DNA of 64,000 nucleotides from Mantis religiosa (lineage: Eukaryota; Arthropoda; Insecta; Mantodea; Mantidae). The position numbers and the translations under genes were made by a program. Position 1 is the first letter of the stretch. Each line of letters begins with the position of its first letter. The stretch covers positions 54,065,895 to 54,129,894 of the forward strand of contig CM060947.1 in the NCBI GenBank assembly GCA_030765055.1, read 5' to 3'. Below the pieces are notes generated by a model that ran no database searches, was not told where the DNA came from, and worked only from the letters and a program-made list of their open reading frames with translations. This document shows positions 45,824-56,399 of the stretch, piece after piece.

Positions 45824-46137
45824 TGGTGGATAAACAAAATCGTAAAGAAAAGCCGTAAAACAAATTTGTCATCGATTAAGAAAGAATTGTTATTGAATTG
45901 GTGATGAAGTGTAAGGATATCGTGGAAAATAGGAGGACGGATGCGGTGAATGTAAAATGGAAATATGTCACGAGGGAAACAACTGGAAACGAATTTTATC
46001 CAACTGTATGGTCATTACTAGAAACACGAAACATCTTCTTCAGTATTACGTAAATTTAAAACGAGGTGCAAAGAAGTACAAGTGATGAGTGACTTGAACG
46101 CTTCAAGACGGGAGGTGGACAGTGTATTATCCACATA
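45824..46137 (+). pseudogene. Myb/SANT-like DNA-binding protein relic (MSANTD-type)
   Basis: From an ATG at 45824 the frame MVDKQNRKEKP-stop, NKFVID-stop, ERIVIELVMKCKDIVENRRT then DAVNVKWKYV and GNEFYPTVWSL. A one-base shift leads to SVLRKFKTRCKEVQ and DLNASRREVDSVLST-stop (46137). The order (acidic helix, 'VxKxKxIxENKxTD', a Trp-containing helix, then an LK-x-K-x-x-N/C basic helix) is that of the arthropod Myb/SANT-like or trihelix domain in MSANTD-type proteins, often expanded with transposons. Missense and stop changes make it a pseudogene. Its last third is part of the repeated unit that follows. Confidence 0.45.
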
Positions 46138-46584
46138 ATTCAATAACTTATAAAATCACAAATTTAATTATACTTGAAGCAAAGGCGAGATCGGCATATT
46201 CCTTTCGACGCATGTTCTAACTCAGTATTACGTAAATTTAAAACGAGGTGCAAAGAAGTATAAGTGACGAGTGACTTGAACGTTTCAAGACGGGTGGTGG
46301 ACAGTGTATCATCCACATAATTCAGTAACTTATAAAATCACAAAGTTATTAATACTTGAAGTAAAGGCGAGATCGACATATTCCTTTCGATGCATGTTCT
46401 AACTCAGTATTACGTAAATTTAAAACGACGAGTGAAGGACAAGTAACGAGTGACTTGAACGTTTCAAGACGGGAGATGGACAGTGTATTATCCACATAAT
46501 TCAGTGAATTATAAAATAGCAAAGTTCTTAATACTTGAAGCAAAAGCGAGATCTGCATATTCCTTTAGATGCATGTTCTAACCT
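46041..46584 (+). repeat. Three tandem ~182 bp units derived from the Myb/SANT-like relic
   Basis: CAGTATTACGTAAATTTAAA starts units at 46041, 46223 and 46405 (period 182). Each includes TGACTTGAACG-TTCAAGACGGG, GTGGACAGTGTAT(C/T)ATCCAC and GGCGAGATC-GCATATTCCTTT, ending GCATGTTCTAAC. The first unit carries the 3' coding end of the relic. Units differ by about 5-10 percent. Confidence 0.9.
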
Positions 46585-46589
46585 CTCTT

Positions 46590-47900
46590 GTAATTCCGCA
46601 GTAACCTTCATAGCAACTTGTTTCGACAATCTATACCTCTAAAACATTTTCTTCTGATAGCTCCTCAAAATAATTTCTCCTCATAGACCTAACTCTACTA
46701 CGAATGCCATTTAGACGCTCTTAAATATAGAAAATCGACAACAAATACGTTCACGCCCGCCATCTTGACTATTTATAATTAGGGACTTAACATCAGAAAT
46801 CTGACTTGTTAGTTTAACAAGATATTTAACACGAGTGTTTAGCTAACACTTGTTGGTGAAATGCAATTTTTGTTTTAACTATTTTAAACCCGTGTGAAGT
46901 GTTAACATCAGTTGCAATTATTTACTACCTCCCTATCATTTGTAACACTACCAGTCACTACTCCAACTGAGCGGAGTATTTCATACCTCTATATAAGACA
47001 TACAGCTGTAAACAAGGGTCAAATCACATTCAGTTGTCTCTCTAGTATAGGGCACTTCATTACCTCTTGGTCACCTGAGTATTCATAGAGTTGTTTATGC
47101 TGACAGTTGCATTATTTTCCTTTTAAAGTCATTAATTACGTCTTTGCCCGCTTAATTAAAGCCAACAGTTGTTTGTTCGCTCAGACAGAAATCAGAACCG
47201 TAAACAAGAGCAGGATGCTGAGAAGAGGAAAAGAATAAAAAATAATTTTACCAAGCCGTTACACGTAATCTCTAAGGTATTTACCCTATTTGTCTGTGGC
47301 TCTATCTTCTGGTATCTACTAAATTAAACTATATTACTTGCGTCTTTCTTTTATTACGTTGCTTTACCCGCATCATATTTTGTTTTATGGTCTCTTTTAT
47401 GCCCTTTTCTCTTCCCCTTACAAGAAAACTTTTTATTTGTTACGATCGTTATCAACGCTTAAGGTACTCCTTCCCTCTCCTTGGTGAAATGAAAGAGATT
47501 TAGTTCGACTGAAATGTGCAACATACTTCCTAAAATTGTAAATAAATTTATGCATTAATCTTTAAAGTGGAAGTTGAAGTTGTAAAAGTGCTTTGTTAAC
47601 TGCCAAATATGCGCCTATTTCACAAAGATTGGCTGCTTTAGCCTGTTTATTGCAGTAGAAAAGAATGTCGCTATTTGCTAGTGCTATGTTGATGACAGGA
47701 ATGGTAGCCATGAATCATATGTTTATCCATTAAAGAACAAAGTGGTGGAACCAGCTTGAAAGTGTTTCAGTGCAATAGATTATCGGCAACATATAGTATC
47801 TAAAAACCACGCTTGAGTTAAGCATTCGCAAGAGTAACCTCCATGACTTAGGACAACTTTGTCTTCTCATGTTATTAACGACTAATTTTAAATAGTCAAA
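46590..47900. other. Unannotated AT-rich stretch
   Basis: Nothing identified. Confidence 0.4.
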
Positions 47901-47904
47901 TTAT

Positions 47905-48640
47905 TGGAAATTAATTGTTCTTTCACACTAGCCGTGTGTAGTACGCACTATGAAAGGAAAAGGGTAGAGCCAGACTGAAAAATTCCAATGCTATAGCCGG
48001 AATTTTAACCACGGATCTTCTGGTCTCTGTCCAGCCGCTCTAAGCCATTGAGCTACTATGGCCAGCGTGCCAGAATGCCATTAAATTCTCCAACTGACTC
48101 GTGTTTCTCCCGGTAAACCACTAGGAGTTTTCATAAACGCATGAGACAACTACCTTAATGGCGACTTATTATGCTGTAAGTACTTTAAGGCCAGGGCTTT
48201 ATAGTTCGGACCACTATTAGGTACAATTAATAGATGGAGACCAGAAGATCAGTGGTTCAAATCCCGGATATGGCATTGAATTTTTCAGTCTGGCTCTACC
48301 CTCTCATAGTGCGTCCTACACACAGGTAGCGTGAAATAACAATTAATTGCCATTAATTGTATCTAATAGTGGTCCTAATTATAAAGCCCGGACCTTAAAG
48401 TACTTACAGCATAGTAAGTCGCCATTAAGGTAGTTGTCTCATATGTTTATGAGAACTCCTAGTGGTTTACCGGGAAAAACACGAGTCAGTTGGAGAATTT
48501 AATGTCATGTCGGCACGTTGGCCATAGTAGCACAATGGTAGTGCGTCTGGACGGAAACCAGAAGATCCGTGGATCAAATCCCGGCTATGGCATTGAATTT
48601 TTCAGTCTGGCTCTACCCTTTGATAGTCAAATTATTGACA
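47905..48640. repeat. Inverted cluster of tRNA-like 320-units
   Basis: A full minus unit (core 47990-48062, body to GGTACAATTAA at 48231) is joined to a plus-strand half core (48234-48275, from GATGGAGACCAGAAGATC). A plus body and then a second plus core (48521-48591) follow. That core opens GCCATAG and closes CTATGGC, a 7 bp acceptor pair, with TAGCACAATGG and GGATCAAATCC boxes. The cluster reads as an inverted repeat with partial units at the centre. Confidence 0.88.
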
Positions 48641-49250
48641 CTTCAGAAGTTAGTAAGCATAATGCTTCAATAAATGTAGTTCCTAGCGCCAAGAATTGAG
48701 AAAAAGTTTAATTATACATACTCAAATAGTCTAATATCTCATTTATTAGCTTCAATTAAATTTATGAGCAAACTTAACTGGTGTGGTCTGCTCGCCTACC
48801 GACACTCCCTAGAAAAGTATGCTTGTTAACACCATCCTTTTAAAAATTCAAAAGAAATGAAATGTTTGCCATATAAACTGTATTTTCAAATGTGGGGAAT
48901 TATATTGACAATTCCTGTGTCACATACTTGGAAAGAACTGGAGTCTCAAAACATACATTTCCGGGGAGATGTGAAGATCAACATTTTAGATGAAATACAA
49001 TCCCCTAGAGAAAATACCTTTGTGAAGCTATCTAGCTGAAACTGTTACCATTCAGCGAGAATGAATAGTTACGACACCAGCTATCCTGCGAGTAAAATAA
49101 AAATGCTTTGAACATGCACGTCACATACTATTTCTACCTTCTCTAATAAATTTAAGTATTGTATTTCATCGAAAAGCTCAACAAGAAATTTTACCTGTAA
49201 CATATGTTTTAAAATTCCCTAAACAAAACGAAAATTAAATAAATTAAAAA
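48641..49250. other. Unannotated stretch
   Basis: Nothing identified. Confidence 0.4.
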
Positions 49251-49252
49251 AC

Positions 49253-49475
49253 TGGGGTTTCCGGGTTCGATTTCGGCTGGAGGTGGGGATTTTTCTCCAA
49301 CCAAGATGATTCCTCATCTTTCCCAGAGTCTAGAAGTATGAATGAGAGTGTGAATGTGTGAGTGATCTAATGATACAACTCAACGAATACGACACCTTCG
49401 GTATATTCGATATGAGAAAGGCCGCCGATATGACCATTGCAGTTAAAGGCGGGGTATTATAAAAAAAAATTTAAA
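49253..49475 (+). mobile_element. SINE-B copy, 5'-truncated
   Basis: Starts in the T-arm (TTCCGGGTTCGATTTCGG), then GGTGGGGATTTTTCTCCAAC, GATGATTCCTCATCTTTCCC and the family end GTTAAAGGCGGGGT with an A tail. The A-box half is missing. Confidence 0.85.
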
Positions 49476-49479
49476 AAAT

Positions 49480-51335
49480 AAAAAAAAGTTAGTGCGTATA
49501 TAAACAGAATAACTAAAGCACAAAAGTTGGTTAAATACCAAACCTGTTATATAAGTTCAGGATCTTTATACACGTTACAAAGGTATTAAAATAAGTTCAC
49601 ATATTCCAAACTAAGAATGAGGGGAAAATCAGCGCTTCGATCTATAACCATTGCCAAATAAACTTCTAACTTTAAAGCGGATGCGAGATCGCGCTGCTCG
49701 TAAGCGATACACTAAACAGAGACAGCAGAATCTCAATGGCATTTTTACCACCGACTAGTCAGTAGCAATATTGTGTTGGCTAGTACAGTACATGCCGTGT
49801 ATGTGTTTTTAGGTGAAAGTGTTGTGATAGTAACTTCTAAATTCTAAAAATATTTCGGTGATGTTGTACATAATTTTTATCGTCTTTCCGTAAATTTCTG
49901 GATAACCCAGATTTTCGTTAATTCGGATCAGCGCTGGTCCCAGTTGATCCGAGTAAACGAGGTTCTACTCTATAGTTTATACAAGAATCAATAGGAATGC
50001 AACAAATATTTAGACAGTCATTATTTACAGTCATAGAATTGCATAATTTTCATCTATTTCGTATCTGAGAAGGCCACTAGTTTCTTTTTATGATAAGTTC
50101 TACCAACATGAGTTACAAGAAACACTTCACATAAAAAGGCTATGACCAATCATTCACTACAAGAATGCTTTAGAATTTATTAATGACGTTTTTATTACTG
50201 ACATTGAACCATAGCAATTTTTCCACAAATTTGAAGACATTCGTGTGTTTCTTTTATCAACATTTATTTTTTACTCTAAAGCAATTTTTTACTCTAAAGA
50301 AATCTATAGTATGCTACTTCGTGCTGTTTCCTAGGCATTCTGATCGTCGATTGTTTGGTTCTTCAGTGCATTCAAATTACATACCGCCTAGCGGAACGGC
50401 TGTGGTAAAATCCCATCAGTCATCAAACTTATTGTGCACTCTCCCAGTTCTACTTTAAGCCCAAAGCGACAGTAAAGATTAAAATTAATGATAATAGCAA
50501 ATGCCGGGTCACCAATCCATGATAAAAGAGATAGACTGAGTGGTGTTAATGTCAGCTACCCGTCTCAGGTACAAGTGGAGGTACAGTTGTCCAGCACTAC
50601 GGTTTCTGGGGACTCATGACGAAGTTATTTGTTTTTCACATGTTGCCTAGCTGTAGAATGTGTGTCGAAATTTTCATTGTCCGTCACGTATTGACCCAGG
50701 ACTAAGGTCTATATTGACATGTGTCAAATATCTCTTTGTGGCATATAGAAGCAGATATTTAACTATTTATCACTAAGTTCTCTGTGGACACTTGACGAAG
50801 CAACAAGATGGTGTGCAGCTGATGGACACTTGGAATTTTAATCGCAATATGGTCATGTAGATAAAGTGATAAAAATAAATAGAGGAAAAAGCAATTATTA
50901 TTCACAACAGCAATGCAAGTATCTTGAATAATAATCTTCATATTTGCTAGGAAAACAAAATTTACAACTCTGGAGTGCTGAAATTTTTTACTAAGCAATT
51001 ACAACATTTTCTCTTTTTACTACATTAAGCGCTTCTTCTACCTTCGATTGTCTAATAAATATCACTACTAGAAGGCCCAAGAGCAATTTAGCATCTCTAC
51101 ATTCAGTAGTTCTTATGCGCCTCTGCCTCTAAGGGAGGAACCTCGAGAGGGATAATCAGGAGACACGAAAGAGAATGGGGCATGTTTCCTATGTTTGTTC
51201 AGATGGGAACTACCCGGTGACTGTTGATAAAAGCTGCTCATTTTCACATTCTACTAGAGGCCCCGGACTTAGAGAATACCCAAATTCCGATGAATAATTT
51301 ATCGGAGCATCCTTTTTCCTGACATGCAACGCAAA
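49480..51335. other. Unannotated stretch
   Basis: Nothing identified beyond short random frames. Confidence 0.4.
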
Positions 51336-51364
51336 GCACCCCTCAGATGCATACCACCCAGAAA

Positions 51365-51552
51365 CAAGGGACAACAAGAGTGAAATGAAATGGCGGGAAA
51401 AGAATTAACTGATTGTACTTATCCTTACCAGCATTTGCCCAGCTACCCGCAAAACTACCGCAAAAAAACTTCGTGAAGTTCGGCGGGAATCGAACCCAGA
51501 CCTCTCGAATGAGAATCCACACGCCAACATATGCACCACCTCGCTCGGTGTC
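51365..51552 (-). mobile_element. tRNA-headed SINE, unclassified
   Basis: The minus strand begins CACCGAGCGAGGTGGTGCAT (A-box position) and has GGTCTGGGTTCGATTCCCGC, a clean B box. Its body near 51385-51400 (GTGAAATGAAATGGCGGG complement side) is faintly like SINE-D. One copy. Confidence 0.6.
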
Positions 51553-51559
51553 TAAAAAT

Positions 51560-52610
51560 ACACGTATAAGCATTCAACATGCAAAGAAAGGGAATATAAC
51601 AGAATCACAGCACATTAAATTACGAGCACACACATTGTGGGCCCAGTAAGACAGGGAAACTGCCGAATCACTAACTAATAACTAACGGCTTTTCATTAAA
51701 AGCTATGTTGGTAATTAATTTGGAAATTAGGGGAGGGACTGCGTGAGACCATAATATGCTAACACTGTGGCCGGCGCATTGATATTTACTGATTCATTTG
51801 TCTTATTTGGTGTACTTTACCGACACTAGGGGCGTTTTATTGGAAACCCGATAGGAACGAAGAAAAAAAATTACTGTAGCAGTAAAGAAAGGGAACTAAT
51901 AAAGATACAATGAACGATATTTTCTGGTTTCGTGTGGCACACAGAGTTAAAAATGTCAATAACGTAGCGAAGGGAGGGGGAGGGGGAGCGGGAGTGCAAC
52001 AGGATATTTGATTGCGAGAGAGAGGGAGAAAGAAAGTATGCAGAAAATGCGGTGCTTTATTTATCTAATTAAAAACAAAAAAGTGTAGAGTTTCATGTAG
52101 ATCTCATTTCACAGTTGACGTGCTTTAAAATTGGTTCAACGCAAACCGTACAATAATGTGAATGTACACAAAATATTGCAACCTTCATACCTTCACAATT
52201 AAAAATGAACCCCGCTTAAGGCAATATACCTTCGAAAATTATTTATTTTTCATGCTGGCTGAATTGTGAATAATTTTGTAATATTGATAAATCACAGGCG
52301 ATGCCATAAACGTTAATCCTAGAAGAACATTATAAATACCAGAATACTGAAATCAGTCAAACATCAAGTCGTAGAAGTCTTTTGTTTTCTTTCCTGCTTT
52401 TTGTGTGTGTTTGTTCCATTAATATGCCGCCTTTGAATTCTAATATCATATCGGTGTCTTTTCTCTTTGAAACAATTGCTCATCGGCAACCAACTTTACT
52501 TGTTCGCTATTCCGTTGATGTTTCGTTTAGCATACCTTCTTTATTTTCTCCCCTATAAGCATTCAACTCAGATGCACTCACATTTTCAGACTCAAAAGAA
52601 AATGGCGAAT
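51560..52610. other. Unannotated stretch
   Basis: Nothing identified. Confidence 0.4.
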
Positions 52611-52619
52611 AAACCAAAC

Positions 52620-52705
52620 TAAAGAAAAATCCTCATCCCCCTAACCGCGAATCCAACCTTGGTCCTCTGGATGTACTCACTAAGACCACAGAGGCACTTT
52701 GTTTG
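52620..52705 (-). mobile_element. Weak tRNA-like SINE remnant
   Basis: The minus strand has GCCTCTGTGGTCTTAGTGAG, then AAGGTTGGATTCGCGG and GGGATGAGGATTTTTC. The last block recalls the GGGGATTTTTCTCC of SINE-B. Too diverged for firm assignment. Confidence 0.35.
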
Positions 52706-53044
52706 TTCTTCCCAGGTACCTACCTCGTCTAATCAATGCGCTGAAAGTTTGCAATTCTTTTTTCTTTTCATGGCAAGGGCTTGTTACCACAAATAAACAG
52801 TTGAGCGTTGTTTTCACATGGTGTATGTAAATAACCACGTATAGCTAAATTAAAACCAATTCATAAGTAAAAATATAGCGTGATAGAATAACGTTTCATA
52901 TGAATACTGTAGCATACAATGAATGTGTTTGGTAGAGGCAGTCGTGGAAGTACGTAGGCAAAATGTATTCAACCCCAAAATTCGATAACCAAGCTTCCAT
53001 GTTTGAAATTTTTTGAAGTCAAAAATATCTGCACTTTTAGAAAA

Positions 53045-53046
<2 letters not shown>

Positions 53047-53108
<62 letters not shown>

Positions 53109-53127
53109 GTTTGTGTGTGTGTGTGTG
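53047..53127. repeat. (GT)n microsatellite with GTAT interruptions
   Basis: GT dinucleotides from 53047, GTATGTATGTAT near 53090-53105, then GT again to about 53127. Directly upstream of the split SINE-A. Confidence 0.95.
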
Positions 53128-53137
53128 AGCAGATAAA

Positions 53138-53778
53138 CCCTGCCACGGTAGTGTAGGTGGTAGCTTGTCTGCCCCACGTTCAAGAGACCCGAGTTCGAAT
53201 CTCGATCAGGACGAGTTACCAGGATAAAGTTTAAGTTAATTGATGGAAATTAATCATTTCTTCATACTAGCCGTATATAGGCTAAGATTTTGGATTGATA
53301 GAGTCGAAATGAAAAATTCAATGCCACGGCCAGGATTTGAACCACGGATCCAAAATCTTAGCCTGTATACTAGTGTGAAGAAATGATTAATTCCCATCAA
53401 TTAACTTAAATAATAAGAGTGATGAAGCCTGGGACTCAAGTACTGACAACAATAAGTCGCCACAAACGGTGTACCTTGGATGCGAGAGCCCCTAGTGGTC
53501 TTCCGGGAAAGTATACGAGTCAAATGGAGAATTTAATGCCATGACGGCACGTTGACCATGATAGCTTAATAGGTAAGAGCCACTGGATGGAAACCAGTAG
53601 ATCCCTGGTACAAATCCCGGCCGTGACATTGAATTTTTCATGTCAACTCTATCAATGCAATTATACAGTTTTCCCGTGTTTTCTCCTTATCCAGAAAGAT
53701 GAATATCGGATAACTCTTAACTTAATGATTTCACCTATTTCATCATCCAATTTGACTTAACGTTGGAAGATGTAAACT
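53138..53778 (+). mobile_element. SINE-A split by an inserted tRNA-like composite
   Basis: The head and B box (GCCACGGTAGTGTAGGTGGT; GAGTTCGAATCTCG) run to GGATAAAGTTT at 53232. The SINE resumes at 53667 with AGTTTTCCCGTG and ends TTGGAAGATGTAAACTAATA. AGTTT is present at both junctions (53228-53232 and 53667-53671). A short (TA)n follows at about 53780-53802. Confidence 0.85.
53233..53666. repeat. Composite of inverted tRNA-like 320-unit parts, inserted in SINE-A
   Basis: Left part: a near-perfect inverted repeat of ~62 bp arms. The left arm starts AAGTTAATTGATGG and holds TAGGCTAAGATTTTGGA; the right arm opens TCCAAAATCTTAGCC and closes CCATCAATTAACTT. It flanks the 3' half of a minus-strand core (about 53322-53348). 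Right part: a plus-oriented body (CGAGTCAAATGGAGAATTTA) leading to a diverged plus core (53554-53627) and a short tail. Whole insert ~434 bp. Confidence 0.8.
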
Positions 53779-54011
53779 AATATATATATATATATATATA
53801 TAAAACAAAGACATTAAATATTTGGCTATCGCGTAGGTACTCCCAAAAGAACCATTTCATCTTGAATAGCATTTCATTTGTTCATATGGAATAAAAAATG
53901 TGTGTTCGTAAAGTAGTGGAAGAATAGAGAAAGTCGTGTATTAGAAAATCAGATTTTTAGTTTTACAAGTATTTGGATGTATGACCTGAAGCTTTCCTTA
54001 CGACAAATATG

Positions 54012-54257
54012 TTCAAGAATTTCTCTGGAAAAATGCTAGGTGAAAAGAGGATTAGAAATCGACGTTTCGAGAGTGTACATTGCTCCCATCATCAGGGTAC
54101 TTTTAAGAAAACTTATAACCACATGTATAAGTGTTATATCTACTTAGTGGTGATAACATTTCTTAAAAATATCCTGATGATGAGAGAGATGTACGCTCCC
54201 GAAACGTCGATTTATATTAGTATTTTCACCTAGCTTGTTTCCAGAGAAATTCTTGAA
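54012..54257. repeat. Foldback element
   Basis: The left arm starts TTCAAGAATTTCTCTGGA and the right arm ends with its complement CCAGAGAAATTCTTGAA. Both hold CGACGTTTCG-GAG, CATCATCAGG and TTTAAGAAA blocks. GACCTGAAGCTTTCC lies just outside the left arm (53982-53998), as near the elements at 9514 and 63188. Confidence 0.82.
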
Positions 54258-54374
54258 TAAATTATTGGGATAGTTAATTAATAAAGTGAATTTAAATGTA
54301 TTGTTGAGATTGGGATTTCATTACGGAGGCGATTTGGTAAGTAGGTCAACATTGTTCCTATACTCACAAGTGGT

Positions 54375-54915
54375 GGCACACGCGGGAGGAAGGATGAGGT
54401 GAAGGAGACAGAGGGTGGCCGACCCAAGGAGCCAAGACAGTACAGAGGGCAGGGTCCCTAGAGTTTACTTGGATAAAGACTTCCTGCGACAGGCCAGGAC
54501 AACGAACCCGCTCCCCTACATAGGGATGGCAACGAGTCCAGCAGCCGAGCCCTAAAGTTCCCTGGCTATCGGTCCCGAAATGGTGACAGCAGAGGCGTAG
54601 AGACCGGCAACTGACCTACCGGAGGAGGAAGTAGGTTTCCTCAGAGCATATCATCCTGCCATGCACCACCGAGACTCCCGACGACACTTCTACCCTGAAA
54701 GAGACCACCAGATAAGAGACGATATGAAATGATAATGAAGATGAAATTGAGGGACAGGAAATTCTGGGGATGTAATTAACCTACCCAGCATTCACCTAGC
54801 GACCCGGGAAATCCCCCTAAAAACCCATGGGTCGGGTAGGTCGGCCGCGGGAATCGAATCTGGCCTCCCAAATGCGGGCCACAGACGAAACCACCTGAGC
54901 CATTCAGCTCGGTAA
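54375..54915 (-). mobile_element. SINE-D copy 2, tRNA-headed
   Basis: Head on the minus strand: CCGAGCTGAATGGCTCAGGT (A box TGGCTCAGGTGG), GGCCAGATTCGATTCCCGC (B box), then GGCCGACCTACCCGACCC. The body aligns with 20980-21540 over ~540 bp. Confidence 0.78.
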
Positions 54916-54919
54916 AATG

Positions 54920-55395
54920 TATTGTTAATCATGCTTATTAATTTTAGTTCCTCGTGATCTTGCGCTTAGAGACTATAAAATTTAAACTTATATAACGATT
55001 TTATTCTAAATATCCTGAATAATGTAATCGTTACTTAAACAAAATAAATAAACCTTCATTTAAATGCATTCGCACAAAGAGTTGGCTCAAAAGACTTCGA
55101 ATTAAGGTTTTGTTTTGTCAGGAATTTTTATTGATTAGTGCTGTGAGCGAAGAGATAGGATTTTAACAGTAAAGTCATTCCCAGTACGTAGCCATTTCAA
55201 GTCCAATGAATTTTAAGCACCGTTCCCTGTTCCCGCAGAACAACTACCTAATTAAAACCTCTACTGCACCCTCTATACGGCCCAGAATAGGCGCCTTCCA
55301 GTCCGCTTTTATTTATGGCTGTTATATCGATTTGTGGTGTGACGACTAGAAAATATGTATCGCCCTTAAATGAAGTAGTAATAGTAGTAATAGTA
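54920..55395. other. Unannotated stretch
   Basis: Nothing identified before the AAT repeat. Confidence 0.4.
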
Positions 55396-55397
55396 AA

Positions 55398-55915
<518 letters not shown>

Positions 55916-56106
55916 CACCATCATCATTTATGTTGCAAAGTGCAAAGCAACAGTATTTTTCTAAAGAGCTATGGACATACACGAAATTTGTAGGTACCTC
56001 TATGACATTCATTTAACATACGTTGAAAATTCTCATGTTTTGCACTCACATTAATGTTGTGATTCATTGTTTTACAGGCTATTACAAAACTAACTTCTTG
56101 TTAATG

Positions 56107-56393
56107 TATTTTTTTTTATTTGTTCCATTTATACCCCGCCTTTAACTGTAATGACAATATCGAAAGCCATTCTCCTTTGGAACATATCGAAGATGTTATC
56201 TCGTTTTCGTTGTGTTTTAATCATTAGATGACGCGTACATTCGCATTCTCATTCATACTTCCAGACTCCGGGGAAGATGAGGAATTATCTTGGTCGGAGA
56301 AAAATCCCCACCCCTAGCGCCGGGAATCGAACCCAGGACCCCCAGCACAGCAGGCAGGTGCTCCACCGACGGAGCTACGTGTTGCTTAAACCT
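56107..56393 (-). mobile_element. SINE-B copy, full-length
   Basis: The minus strand: ACACGTAGCTCCGTCGGTGG head, GGGTTCGATTCCCGG B box, GGGGATTTTTCTCCGACC, end GTTAAAGGCGGGGTATAAAT with an A tail. Confidence 0.88.
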
Positions 56394-56399
56394 TTTATA

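Noticed and set aside
48521..48591. Cloverleaf-like 71-nt sequence that might be a functional tRNA gene
   Set aside because: It recurs at many places inside the 320 bp unit with a bulged T-arm and a non-T base before the anticodon position; more likely a tRNA-derived repeat core.
53142..53230. Independent tRNA pseudogene
   Set aside because: It is the 5' third of the split SINE-A.
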